The notes beneath the pieces were generated by a model. It was not told the origin of the DNA. It searched no databases and saw only the letters and a program-made list of their open reading frames with translations. From contig RBKR01000009.1 in the NCBI GenBank assembly GCA_004835665.1, positions 558,001 through 622,000 on the forward strand: a stretch of DNA of 64,000 bases. Reading direction: 5' to 3'. This document shows, piece by piece, positions 43,849 to 53,885 of this stretch; position 1 is the first letter of the stretch; every line of letters begins with the position of its first letter. Source of the stretch: Phoma sp. XZ068 (lineage: Eukaryota; Ascomycota; Dothideomycetes; Pleosporales; Didymellaceae). Both the position numbers and the translations under genes were made by a program.

Positions 43849-45671
43849 CCGGACATTGTAGCTTCGAAATTGTTGCATACTAGATGAGGATGGACAGGCG
43901 TCATCACCATATGTACATGGCGAGTGTCATGCTATCAGGAATCAACCGTCAGCGTATTGCTTGGTAGTATGCAAGCCGATTGTCGTCGAGAAGGTTGATC
44001 ATAATATGTTTCCCCTATTTATTTTATGCTAAAACCAGAATACGATTTCATTTTTGGTCATCTACTTGTCCTACCTCAAGGTCCAGGCAATGTCCATACA
44101 ATCATCTGATCGCGTAAAGAGATACGCAAACCTTACACGAATCAGTCATGCATCAGATATTAGTGAGGTGATTTGATTTGATTTGGATACTATTTCCCAA
44201 AACTCACAAGCGTCTACAACAGCTCGCTGAAATTTGTTGGACTGTAGTCGGACGCTGCCTGAACGCTGGGCTAACGCAGCCTAGGTTATTGGTCTACAGT
44301 CGAGCCGGCGTATGTGCTCAAATTATAATATCTTCATATACGATACATGGCCTTATTTCACAACGTAAAAAGTGTCTTTAATGTAAGCTTTCGGGAAATT
44401 TTTGTCTCCAGGTTCTCCCCAGGATCCATCATATCGGCGTCATTTAATGCTCTCGTCGCGGCGGATACTCCGGAACTTGGAGAACGACGCATGCATGAAA
44501 CATGTTTGCAACAAACGGTTTAATCTGCCTTTAGCAAAACTTCCGTTTTCTCGTGGTAACCAACGTGTCGTTGCGCGCGCCAAGGTTGGTGTGGTTGGGT
44601 AGTCAGGCCTTAGTAATCTTTGAGGAAGAAGAGAGGCGAATTGGTGTTGAAGAGTAACGATATGGGTGGACACGCAAGAAAGCTAGCGCATCACATAATA
44701 AATGCATCTAGGAGACGGCTGGCAGCGTTCAGTCTTGCCACAATCACAACAGCTCGATATGGCTTCAACTTTCACCACACGCAACCCTCAGCCGCACTTT
44801 CCGTTCACGAGAGTCATGCAACGATATGTTCGATGCCCATTAAATTTATGATGGCATTTGCTAGATGTCAAGTTCTCAGAAAGGGCAAGTGCCGGCAACC
44901 TGGACTACTCGACAACGAAACTTGAAACAACGTCTTCCGAAAGCTTCGCGACGGAGATGATCTGCCCTGACTCGGTCACGTTCACTCAGACCTTCTGGCC
45001 GCTATTATCAGTCGTTCAACGAGCACGCCATCCTTATGTCAAATTGTAGGCCGAGCTCGAGGCAAATGTCCACGATCACTAGTTCGGTGGAGGTATAGGA
45101 CTTGTTTCACAAAGATGGAAAGTGGCGGTGCATGGATGGTGGGAAATTGGTGGCGTCTGGGGTAGCTCAACGCCATCTCGGCCTAGATTGCTCCGTCAGG
45201 TCCAGAATGACTGCTTGGATTCCATCATTCGTATATCGGCATTTCAGCACCTTACCATGTGGATCGTAGGAACATCCGCTGGCGCGAAGTCGTTTTCGGA
45301 AATGTTTCACCCCGGGCATCGCGGCAGCTGTACCTTGTTCGGCATTCAATACCCCGGTACCCTGCCAAGTCAATCAACTTCACGAAGCTACTGCGCACAA
45401 GCAGCTAAGCTGAGAGTACCATGACACCTTAAAATGGTAGTTCCCCGCAGGTAATATATTTCAGGGAATTGCTAGGTGTCGCTGATCGCCGCTCCGATGT
45501 ATTTCACGGAAGATTTATGAAGTTGTCCATGCTTTCCCTTCGTCCAGAGGAGAAGATTAAGGAGGAGTTTGATTGATAAAGGAAGAGTTGGCTTCTTAGA
45601 TCCCTCTCTTAAGTCCCCAGGATTCTCATATCAATCGACCTCGACACCTAATCAATACCATCATCAACACA
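43849..45671. other. 1.8-kb region without recognisable gene
   Basis: Only frames under about 100 codons are present, none with recognised motifs or plausible splicing. It separates the HET relic from the esterase. Confidence 0.5.
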
Positions 45672-46535
45672 ATGTTGGGCTCTTCATCCGTTCTTTCATT
45701 ACTGGCGCTGGCGTCAACCGCCTTCAGTGCTCCCAGCGGCAGCATTGAGAAGCGCGCACCAACTGTCTACCTTGCCGGAGACTCGACAATGGCAACTGCC
45801 AGGGGTGGGGCGGGTACTCTTCAAGGTAAGCCTTTCATTCTGGCAGAGCTTGTTCTCTGTTTCTAACACACGCTAGGCTGGGGGGCTTACCTCCCGTATT
45901 CACTTTCTCTTTCTGTCGTTAACAAGGCCATCGGTGGCCGCAGCTCTCGCTCCTACACTGTCGAGGGCCGCTTCACCGACATCGTCAACACCGTCAAGGC
46001 CAACGACATCGTCATCATCGAGTTCGGACACAACGACGGCGGATCCCTGAAGCCCACCGACAACGGCCGCTCGGTCTGCCCCGGTACTGGTTCCGAGATT
46101 TGCCAGTCAACGTACAACGGTGCGGCTGTGACTGTGCGCACCTATCCCTACTACCTGACCGAGGCCGGCAAGGCACTGATCGCGAAGGGCGCCAAGGTTA
46201 TCATCAGCAGCCCTACCCCAAACAACCCCTGGGAGTCTGGGTCTTTCGTTTACAGCGGTAGCCGCTTCGTCGACTACAGCAAGAGCGTTGCTGCCGCACT
46301 CGGCTCCAATGCCTTCTACGTTGACCACGGCGCCTACGCTGCCGATGCTTGGAAGACATTGGGCAAGGCAAAGACTGATGCCTACTTCGTCTCTGGCGAC
46401 CACACGCACACTCTGCCCATCGGCGCCGATCTTGTCGCGAAGTCGTTTGTCAAGGGTCTGCAGTGTGCTGGTGGTGGCTTCCTCAAGGGCTATGGCAAGA
46501 ACTTGACCGAGTCCATTCCTGGAAAGTGCTTGTAG
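45672..46535 (+). CDS. Rhamnogalacturonan acetylesterase (SGNH/GDSL, CE12-like), secreted
   Basis: Two exons (45672-45825, 45877-46535; 51-nt intron) give 270 residues. A signal peptide (MLGSSSVLSLLALASTAFSA) is followed by a KR site, then block I GDSTMA with the nucleophile Ser38, GGRSSRSY with the oxyanion Gly near 71-72, block III FGHNDGG with Asn104, and block V GDHTHT with Asp226 and His229. This is the complete SGNH catalytic set in the arrangement of Aspergillus rhamnogalacturonan acetylesterase. The enzyme removes acetyl groups from the rhamnogalacturonan backbone of pectin outside the cell, fitting a plant-associated lifestyle. It stands alone with no other pectinase nearby. Confidence 0.93.
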
Positions 46536-47185
46536 ATGTGATATATAGTCGATAATTGGACGGACTTAGTTGAACCAGTTCTACCACATGCTTGGTATGT
46601 TGGAGCATAGTTGAATGCAAGGCCCATTATGTGATGCGGCTCAGAAAACTGTCGTAACATGAAGCCAATGCTGCTTTCCCGAGAGCCTTGGAACCTTGAA
46701 TTGACACATCTGGTGTTGTGGTGATCCTGGAGACCATGGTTGGCAGCATATAACGTGAAACTCTGAATTGCTTTCTATGAAGAATACTTTCTGAGTGAGC
46801 TGGCCTTTCGCAGGAGGCTGTCACTGCAAAACTGCAGGGATTCAACACAGCCGCGAGATCCACATGCTCATCTGCTACCTTACCTAGGTCTCATGCTTTG
46901 GAAAATATCTTTCGTCCATTCCTATACGGATCTCCTACCTAGATTGTCATGCCATGGTCAAGGACATCTCAAGCGGACAGAACGGCTCAATCTGCTTTGG
47001 TAATGTCAAGACGGCAGCATCCTCAGGTCCGAACGTGCGACCAACACCACCTGCACGGAAAGGGAGTGTAAATCAGCGGTTGAAGTTGTTAGAGTTTTAC
47101 ACAAATAACCAGAAGGGGTGAAATAACATAAGAAAGTACTGCGCCATACCGCCAGCCAAGGGAGGAGACAGCATTGTCCTTTTCT
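46536..47185. other. Intergenic region
   Basis: This is the 3' flank of the esterase and of zinc-finger copy 1. No gene is recognised. Confidence 0.5.
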
Positions 47186-48114
47186 TCACTGGTCCGCGTC
47201 GTCATGATTATTGCGCAAGTGCTTGAGCATGTTGTCTCTTCGGGTGAACGTTCTTGGGCAACCAGCGCTCAAGCATGAAATCGATCGGCGCAACTGCACC
47301 GCTTCATGCGTCTTGATGTGTCGTAACAAGTCTGCTCGGAGATTGAACTTCTCTGAACATGTTTCGACATTACATTTGTAGCATTGTTCGTGTCTGCGAT
47401 AAAAATGATTCCTACAGGCGGACCAACAACAAAGTCTCCATGATAGCTCCGTCTACCTAACTGAGATCGCAAGGTCTTACAAAAGTAGCGTTGCAAATGC
47501 GACAGGACAAGAAAATGAGCGGCGTTTCATTGTCTGACTGCGCGTCTGCCGACTGCTCAGTCGCAGGTGTATTGCTTTCAGATGTACGAGCACCAGCAGA
47601 GGTTGTGGAGGTAGATGGTGAAGCTATCGGCGTGGATTGTGGAGCTGATGATATTGGGGATTGGGGTGCCAGCGTCTCCAGTTTACTCGAAGCGTAAAGA
47701 TACGGTGCGTGTATGACTGGGTTGACCTGATATTCGAAAGCATGAGGACTAAGTAAGGTATCAGATGAGCATCTGGATTGTGCGAAAGTAGGTTCCCTAT
47801 CTTGAAGATAAGGAATAGAAAGAAAGCACGGCGGAAATGCCTCCGCCGGCTGCCTTCACACGGGGCGTGAAAGGGTTGCAAACGTTTTCTTACTACCCCT
47901 ACACCGAACGCCCAATTGGCGTGGTGATGGGGTGTATGTTGCAATCGTACGGGAGCAGTAAGAATGGTGGAATGTGCAGTGACTTTGCAAAGACTGAGGG
48001 AGCTGTTGAAGAATCGGTGTGCGGGTGGCAGAAGCCCTTATATACACGAACCCCAAAATCATGAGGCTGAGAGGCAGACTGTTCGTCAGGCTGAGAGGCA
48101 TACAACCATTTCAT
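47186..48114 (-). pseudogene. C2H2 zinc-finger gene, copy 1 (frame defect at a splice junction)
   Basis: Hand assembly gives exons 48114-47905, 47849-47462 and 47411-47186. The first encodes MKWLYASQPDEQSASQPHDF, the second a Ser/Pro/Thr-rich region (NPVIHAPYLYASSKLETLAP, TPIASPSTSTTSAG) ending with CRICNATFVRPCDL, and the third NHFYRRHEQCYKC, then CSEKFNLRADLLRHIKTH and GCPRTFTRRDNMLKHLRNNH. Together these make three C2H2 fingers, the first split by the intron exactly as in copy 2. The second join is one nucleotide short: CTCA|GTTAGG is phase 1 whereas the third exon needs phase 2. A single-base loss next to the donor explains this. It may be a recent pseudogene, or a donor I cannot see may be used. 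About 274 residues would be encoded if intact. The fingers imply DNA binding in the nucleus. Confidence 0.62.
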
Positions 48115-49334
48115 TCAGTAGCCGACATGCATGATACGCAGAGGCGTGACTCACTATGCGTGTACATCTCAGCCCTCACAGTGTTGGTCCGGATATCGGC
48201 CGCAATGTCACAGCCTTGTGGTATGCCTTCGCTTAAACATCTTGTAATTGTCTCAGGAAAGCAGGAGCATTCTCTAAAGGGTAATATATGTCACCCTGGC
48301 TTGGTATGTTGAAATTGTGGCTAAGCCATTCTTTGATGCTGTATGCCTCCATTGATCCATGTTTCACGGCCAAGCACTGCGCCAGTGCCATTCCGTTGTC
48401 CCGTTGCGTATTGCTTTGATCGCAACTTTTCATGCCGCCTACTCGTGCCTTTCACAGACATACACTGACCACAGAACTGCAGCTTAAAGGCAAAAGTGCC
48501 CAACAATCTGTTCGATCTGTGGCGATAAGGTGTGCACATAACAGCTTTTCTATAATCCCGCTCAATCTCAATAAGCCTCTTACACTGATTAATATGACCA
48601 AGAGCAACCCGTACGCACACTGTCAACTGAGCAATGCGTCGCAGTCTGAGGTCGAGTTTGATGTCGAAAGGTCGCTCCAAGCTCCAAACATCAACGATTA
48701 TTGAACGAAGGTCGATGTTTGGCTTGCGAGAGGTGTATTCACAGGCAACATATTTCAATGTTGCCAGAAGACGACTTTAACGATCACAGATGCGTGAGTT
48801 CACATGGTCCGCACAACGAAATACCCGCGCTGATTTTTTATCGTTGATAGTCCACCCATTCAGCCCCTGCGAAACAACAGGAAGTAGAGAAAAATTAGAG
48901 TCAGAACTTCTAGAGCCCAACAAATAAAAGAACCTCTCAAAATGTCTGCTGCGCATTACCAGCCTCTTCTATCCTTCACCACGAACCAGCTATGCCGATC
49001 TTAGGATGGCCAACGTTGCATTGGTGTTCTTCTGGATAGAGCGCATCCAGAACTACTGGATCATCTCAACTCATGAAGTCGGTGAATGAAGTGACGAGGC
49101 AGCCGAAAACGCGAAGAGTTTAACCAAGTCAATCAATTGAGTTTCACTCTCCATTTGTGGCGCAATGCAGATAAGAGAGATGAGTATAGTGGCCTGCTCA
49201 CAATAAGGTCAGATCACCCCTGCTCATGACCGTGATTGGAAGCAGTACCTACATATATGGTTTCGTGGATTTCAGAACAAGAGCAATAGGACAGTCTCCA
49301 TCCGATGAAGTGATGTCGAAGGATGGATAGGAGT
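48115..49334. other. Region between zinc-finger copies 1 and 2
   Basis: A minus frame at 48321-48758 (about 145 codons) has no recognised motif and non-coding-like composition. I found no additional zinc-finger remnants here. Confidence 0.45.
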
Positions 49335-50303
49335 TTAGGTAGGTAAGATAGGATTGTCGTGCTTTCTCTGATGTTTCAGAAGGTTGTCATTCCTCGTAAA
49401 TGATCTATAGCAACCAGGAGATGGACATGAATAGGATCGCCGAGTTGCCAAACCTTCATGTGTTGCAACGTGACGATGTAAATCGGCGCGCAGACTGAAG
49501 GTTTTCGAACACTCGGCGATAGTGCAGGTGTATCGGCGTTCGTGCTTGCGGTAGATATGGGAGCTTCGAATGCCATTAGTGCAGTTCTATCAGATAAGTG
49601 GTGTCGTTGCTTACTTCAGCTCACACTTTCTTGGGAAAGTTTGCGTGCAAATATGGCATGCGTACGCCTGTGGGGACGAATGAGCTGTACCTGCCGAAGC
49701 AGGATCACTTGGGCTCGAGGAAGTAGTGCTTGAGGTTGCGATGTCGCTATGAACTACTGAGGTAGAAAGATACGGGGCGTAAGCGAAGTGTCGCTCAGTC
49801 CCGTCGTCGAAAGGACTAACAAGAAAATCAGAAGGGCGAAAGAGATAGTTTTGGTCTTCGGACTGAGGGAAAGAGAAAATAAGAAAATAAGACGGCGAAG
49901 TCTAAGTCGCCGTCGACAAAACGGACGAGGCTGATTTGGACCAGGTAGCCTGTTGGGTCCCAACACCAGCGCCTGGTCTGCGCAGCGATGAGGGTTTCGA
50001 GCGCCCCGGTGGCAGGAGAGAACTATCGTCTACCAGGCGTGAGATATCGAACGAGGTGTTTTGTAACGGACTAGGCTGTCCTTCGTTGACCAGAGGTCTA
50101 TATAGATCATGCTGTGAGAAGGCATGCCATGCCATAAGCCCCACCGGCTGTTCAGCTGTGCTGCCAATGCATGACGCAAACCCCTGCTGAACCAGGCTTG
50201 TAGCTTGCCCTGGCGAGCCAAACCATGGTATGCCTCCAACTATTGATAGACTATCCGCTAAACCTGTTTTTGAATCGCTCCTGCACATTGGCGTGGCATG
50301 CAT
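49335..50303 (-). CDS. C2H2 zinc-finger protein, copy 2 (intact)
   Basis: Exons 50303-49923, 49862-49615 and 49563-49335 join in frame to 285 residues. The first exon (MHATPMCRSDSKTGLADSLS) is of unknown character; the second starts SEDQNYLFRPSDFLVSPFDD and includes a Ser/Thr-rich linker. Three fingers close the protein: CHICTQTFPRKCELN | SHIYRKH (C-x2-C-x12-H-x4-H, split by the intron), CTIAECSKTFSLRADLHRH with VATH (C-x4-C-x12-H-x3-H) and CPSPGCYRSFTRNDNLLKHQ with RKH. All zinc ligands are present. The second intron has a GTAAGC donor and a CACTAATG branch site; the first has a weaker GTTTTG donor. It is probably a nuclear DNA-binding regulator; the targets are unknown. It is related to copies 1 and 3 on the same strand. 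Confidence 0.7.
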
Positions 50304-50576
50304 AGGTCGCAAGGCTGTGGCGTTGTATGCCTCCGCTTTCCCTGATGCGGACTAGGTAGGACCTCGACATGGCAATATTGGACTGCATTGAAGAAGGTCG
50401 CAGTAACGACTACCTTGCTTAAGAGCATACAGAGATACACCGAAATAATTATACATTAGAGTGAAGTCTGGATAGTGATAGAGATGCACCTTGGTTTTGC
50501 CTAACTGATCGAGCATCTCCTTCGACAAGAACAGCCTTGCGAATCAACACAACATCAACCTCTCTAAAACACATTC

Positions 50577-50986
50577 TCACTGTAGATAAAAGCACTTCTT
50601 CATAAGCTTAAGCAGATTATCTTTCCGCGTGAAAGAACTCGTACATTCCTCACCAAAACACTCGAATTCGCGGCGCGTTGACGGTGCTCGATGCGTGCGA
50701 ACATGTCATTCCAAGTCAAACTGTCGCCTGACTCAATCGTCGCGTGAGACTTCTCAGAGTTTGTTCATCCGTGGCCGGAAATGGTGAATGGAAGGTAGGG
50801 TAGGTGGATGACAGGATTCAAGCCAATTTCGTATATGTATGGTGAATGATAAATAGGGACAGTCTGAACCTCAGAGTGCCCAACATACAACTTTCGTGCA
50901 TTGACTTCTGAATAGACCACAGAGTCATAGTAAAACGCATTTTCGGTTACTGAAAGTTCTCGTTCTGTTTGAGGCACGTTCCCCAA
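50577..50986 (-). pseudogene. C2H2 zinc-finger gene fragment, copy 3
   Basis: The upstream part encodes VYSEVNARKLYVGHSEVQTV and GLNPVIHLPYLPFTISGHG, closely echoing NPVIHAPYLYAS of copy 1, and then stops. The low-complexity linker and the first finger are absent. A damaged second finger follows, with FDLE, stop, HVRTH in one frame, after which ECFGEECTSSFTRKDNLLKL matches the third finger of the other copies but lacks its His. Several stops and a frameshift show this is a relic. The TGA in FDLE-stop-HVRTH could come from CGA by one C-to-T change. Confidence 0.6.
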
Positions 50987-51601
50987 ATGAGGGCTCTCAA
51001 ACCCTCACGATGTGTCAGCACGAGGTTTTGCTGAAAAGTTTGCAGTGCGATGCACGATCGAGGACAGACAAAGGCAAAAGGATCCTAAAGTTCATGTAAC
51101 GACGTCGGAAACCACGTCAGGCTTTATGCAGCGTGCAACGCGGCTCCCTCTGGTGGGTGGTGCCCGATCTACCAATCATTCGAGGGGCACATGTTATGCC
51201 TCTCATGTAGCCAAGGCTGCGGCCCATGCGTAACTTGGCCTGCATTGATCAAGTGTCAGGCTGATACTGGATACTATGCCTCTCTCACATAATTCGGAGA
51301 ACAGGTTGCAAGCACTGGTCAGCTCTAGATTTGAGGTCACAATTGTTGGGGAAGAGTGGTTGGAGACGGTACAGTATAGGATTGTACTATTGCAAGGCAA
51401 CCCAATTATCAAGGCCGAAGCCATGCATAAATGCCTGCTTGAGTCTCAAAAAGAAAGAGAAGGTTGGAAAGAGTACCCCACGCTATGCTCCCAAACGCCT
51501 CCTATGCCAGTAGAACGCCCCCCTCAGGGCGTGACAACGTAGATCCTAATAGATGGAAATGTTCAATTTGGGTTGAGACGATATGCTTTTCAGAGATCTT
51601 C
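50987..51601. other. Intergenic region
   Basis: Short conflicting frames occur only. It separates the zinc-finger island from the RCC1 gene. Confidence 0.45.
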
Positions 51602-53455
51602 CTACTCTTTCTTGCTCGCCAGGACAGAGTATTGGCCACCGCAGCCAACCCATGTGAGCTTGGTCTCCCGTACGGCGGTGTTGTCAATCTGTGTAGGCTC
51701 ATCGATGTCATCGTCTGTGCCTTGGCCGGTCTGGTAGTTCGCTGAGAACCCCCATGAGTAGGCCTTACCGTCTTTGTCGATGACAATGGTGTGCTCAGGA
51801 CCACATGAGCCGGTGACGATATTCTTGAGGTTGGGGATGGGTGTTGGCTCGATAAGGATCTTGGGCTTTCCGTTGTTCTTCAAGACCTTCTCCTCATCGT
51901 TCTCCGCCTCCAATGTTGCCATGGGAAGACCAGTTTGCGAACCGTCGCAGCGACCCCAAATAAGAACCTGTCCATCCTTGGTGATGGCAATATTGTGATG
52001 CGAACCGCCGGAGATGGACGTAACATCCTTGCCCTCGAGGCTGTGCACAACGCGTGGAGTGAGGACACTGGCATCGTCGGCACCGGCGTTGCCAGGGTAG
52101 CCGGTCTCACAGTAGTTGTTTACGCCCCATGACCAAACGTGGCCATCCTCAGCGATAGCGAAGCCGTGGTAGTCACCGCAGGCGACTTGGGTAATCTTCT
52201 GGCTGGGACGCTTGACTGTGCTGTCGTGGAAACCGACGCGATTCGGTTGCAGTGACTCGATGAGGGTACGCTCGGTGACACGGCGACCGAGCTGGTTCTG
52301 TTGGCCGTTGCCCCAGGCGAAAACGTGCTTGTCCTTGTCCAGAGCAAGGACGTGGTTGGTTCCGCAAGCAATCTGGGTGACCTTGGTGACACCGTCAATG
52401 TACACAGGGTACTTCGCGGTGTGGTTGCCCTTCTCGAAACCGAGAATGCCCTCGTTCTTGCGGAATGTTCCCCAGCCGTAGATGGCGCCCTCGGTGGTGA
52501 GGGCGAAGGTGCAGCTGTCGCCAGCAGCAACGTCGACAAAGACTGTGTCCTCGGGGAAGTACTCGGCCGAGACAGCAGTCGGTGTGGCCTCGAGGTCGTT
52601 CAATCCACCTGTCTCATCGTCTGAATCGGAGTCCTCATCAGCGTCCAGGTCGCGCAGCTTGACGTTGGCGTTGGAGGTGTCGCGTCCGAGCGCGCCATTG
52701 TCGTTGACGCCCCAGGTCAGGATCTTGTTGTCCTTGGTCAGCGCAACGACGTGCATGCCGCCTGCCGCAACGCGGACGACGTTCTGGTTGCTCAATGCCT
52801 CGTTGTAGCGCGGGCGCTTGACGTCGATAGCCTTCTTGGTCGCGCCGAGACCGAGCTCGCCGGAGCTGCCCTCGCCAAAGACAAAGACCTTCAGAGGCTC
52901 TGTGTAGCGGATCGCGTTGATCTCCGTCTTCTTGCCGCGCACACGTCGCGGGCCACGGGCTGCAGGCTTTGATGGGGCTGCTGTGGCCTTTGCGGCCTTG
53001 GGCGCAGCGATGGGGCGATCGACCTTTGCCTTCTTGGCCTCAAGCTCGGCCTCCTCCTCGATGTCGCTCTCCTCGTCCTTCTTGCGCTTGGCCATCTTCT
53101 TCGCAGGCTCGGGGGCGGGCGCGGGTGTTGCAGTCTTCTTTGCACGGGCGCGTCCAGCAGCTGGGAGCTTGTCAGCACGGGATGCGCTTGTTGGAACGCG
53201 TCGCGATTTACGCTTCTGGGGGGCTTCTGCGGCGGCGCTCTTCACAGCAGTGCCGTTGGTGACAGGCGCAGGTTCTGTTGTCTTTGCGCGGCTTGGGCGG
53301 GTACCTGGGCGACGGGTTAGCGAGGAATGCGACTGCGGAAGCTGTTGGTGAATGATGTAACGCGTACCGGCAGTGCCATTGACCTTGTTTTCTTTGTTTT
53401 CTTTAGTTTCAACGGGCTTTGCGCTTGCTGCGCGGGTGCTGGCAGCACGAGCCAT
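51602..53455 (-). CDS. SRM1: Ran guanine-nucleotide exchange factor (RCC1 family)
   Basis: Exons 53455-53368 and 53304-51602, split by a 63-nt intron with a CTAAC branch, encode 596 residues. The first about 190 residues are basic and low-complexity (KRKSRRVPTSASR, KKMAKRKKDEES), serving as nuclear/chromatin targeting. From KVFVFGEGSSGELGLG onward there are seven RCC1 repeats with the usual WG and GxxH patterns: KILTWGVNDNGALGRD, AIYGWGTFRKNEG, HVFAWGNGQQNQLGRR, HVWSWGVNNYCETGYP, QVLIWGRCDGSQTGLP, KAYSWGFSANYQTGQG. The family member in yeasts (Srm1/Prp20, Pim1) loads GTP on Ran on chromatin, driving nuclear transport and spindle assembly. An acidic insert (DADEDSDSDDETGG) interrupts repeat 2. 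The start is placed at MARAASTRAAS since the open frame upstream has no ATG. NTF2 in this window works in the same cycle. Confidence 0.94.
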   Translation of the reverse strand: MARAASTRAASAKPVETKENKENKVNGTAGTRYIIHQQLPQSHSSLTRRPGTRPSRAKTTEPAPVTNGTAVKSAAAEAPQKRKSRRVPTSASRADKLPAAGRARAKKTATPAPAPEPAKKMAKRKKDEESDIEEEAELEAKKAKVDRPIAAPKAAKATAAPSKPAARGPRRVRGKKTEINAIRYTEPLKVFVFGEGSSGELGLGATKKAIDVKRPRYNEALSNQNVVRVAAGGMHVVALTKDNKILTWGVNDNGALGRDTSNANVKLRDLDADEDSDSDDETGGLNDLEATPTAVSAEYFPEDTVFVDVAAGDSCTFALTTEGAIYGWGTFRKNEGILGFEKGNHTAKYPVYIDGVTKVTQIACGTNHVLALDKDKHVFAWGNGQQNQLGRRVTERTLIESLQPNRVGFHDSTVKRPSQKITQVACGDYHGFAIAEDGHVWSWGVNNYCETGYPGNAGADDASVLTPRVVHSLEGKDVTSISGGSHHNIAITKDGQVLIWGRCDGSQTGLPMATLEAENDEEKVLKNNGKPKILIEPTPIPNLKNIVTGSCGPEHTIVIDKDGKAYSWGFSANYQTGQGTDDDIDEPTQIDNTAVRETKLTWVGCGGQYSVLASKKE

Positions 53456-53885
53456 TATCTGCGAATTCAGATGGGATGGGTGGTGTGCAGCTTGGGTGGA
53501 AATGTTCAAGATGCGTTGGTGGTGTGTTGTGCGGCTAAAAAGTTGCGAATGCAGCTCGGAGGCTGGTTACATCACGCTATTCTTAATACGACAGGGGTCA
53601 CGTTGGTAGCTCGTGCACGCCCCTTCACTGCCAAACGTCATGTTCAACATTCAGCATTCACTGTTTCCCTACTCTTTTGCATTTTCACTGTTCAGCGATT
53701 CGTAGACTAGGGTTTCTAACTCATATACTATTTGTTTGACACGTCGATCCTGCGCTAGGTCGCACCCAAGGCAGCATCTAGGCACCGTTTCAGCACGTCG
53801 ATGGTCACCTGAACCGCCTCGAGTGTCAGCCGCTTCTTCCATATCATCGTGTCCGAACCTCTTGTCACACAAGGCTTCATCCAGC
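53456..53885. other. Divergent promoter region
   Basis: This is shared by the RCC1-family gene and the metallophosphoesterase gene. No feature beyond short frames is seen. Confidence 0.5.

Noticed and set aside
49902..50030. Low-complexity reading frame rich in Arg/Leu (FCRRRLRLRRLIFLFSLS) across the first intron of zinc-finger copy 2
   Set aside because: It is an out-of-phase reading of an intron and pyrimidine tract.
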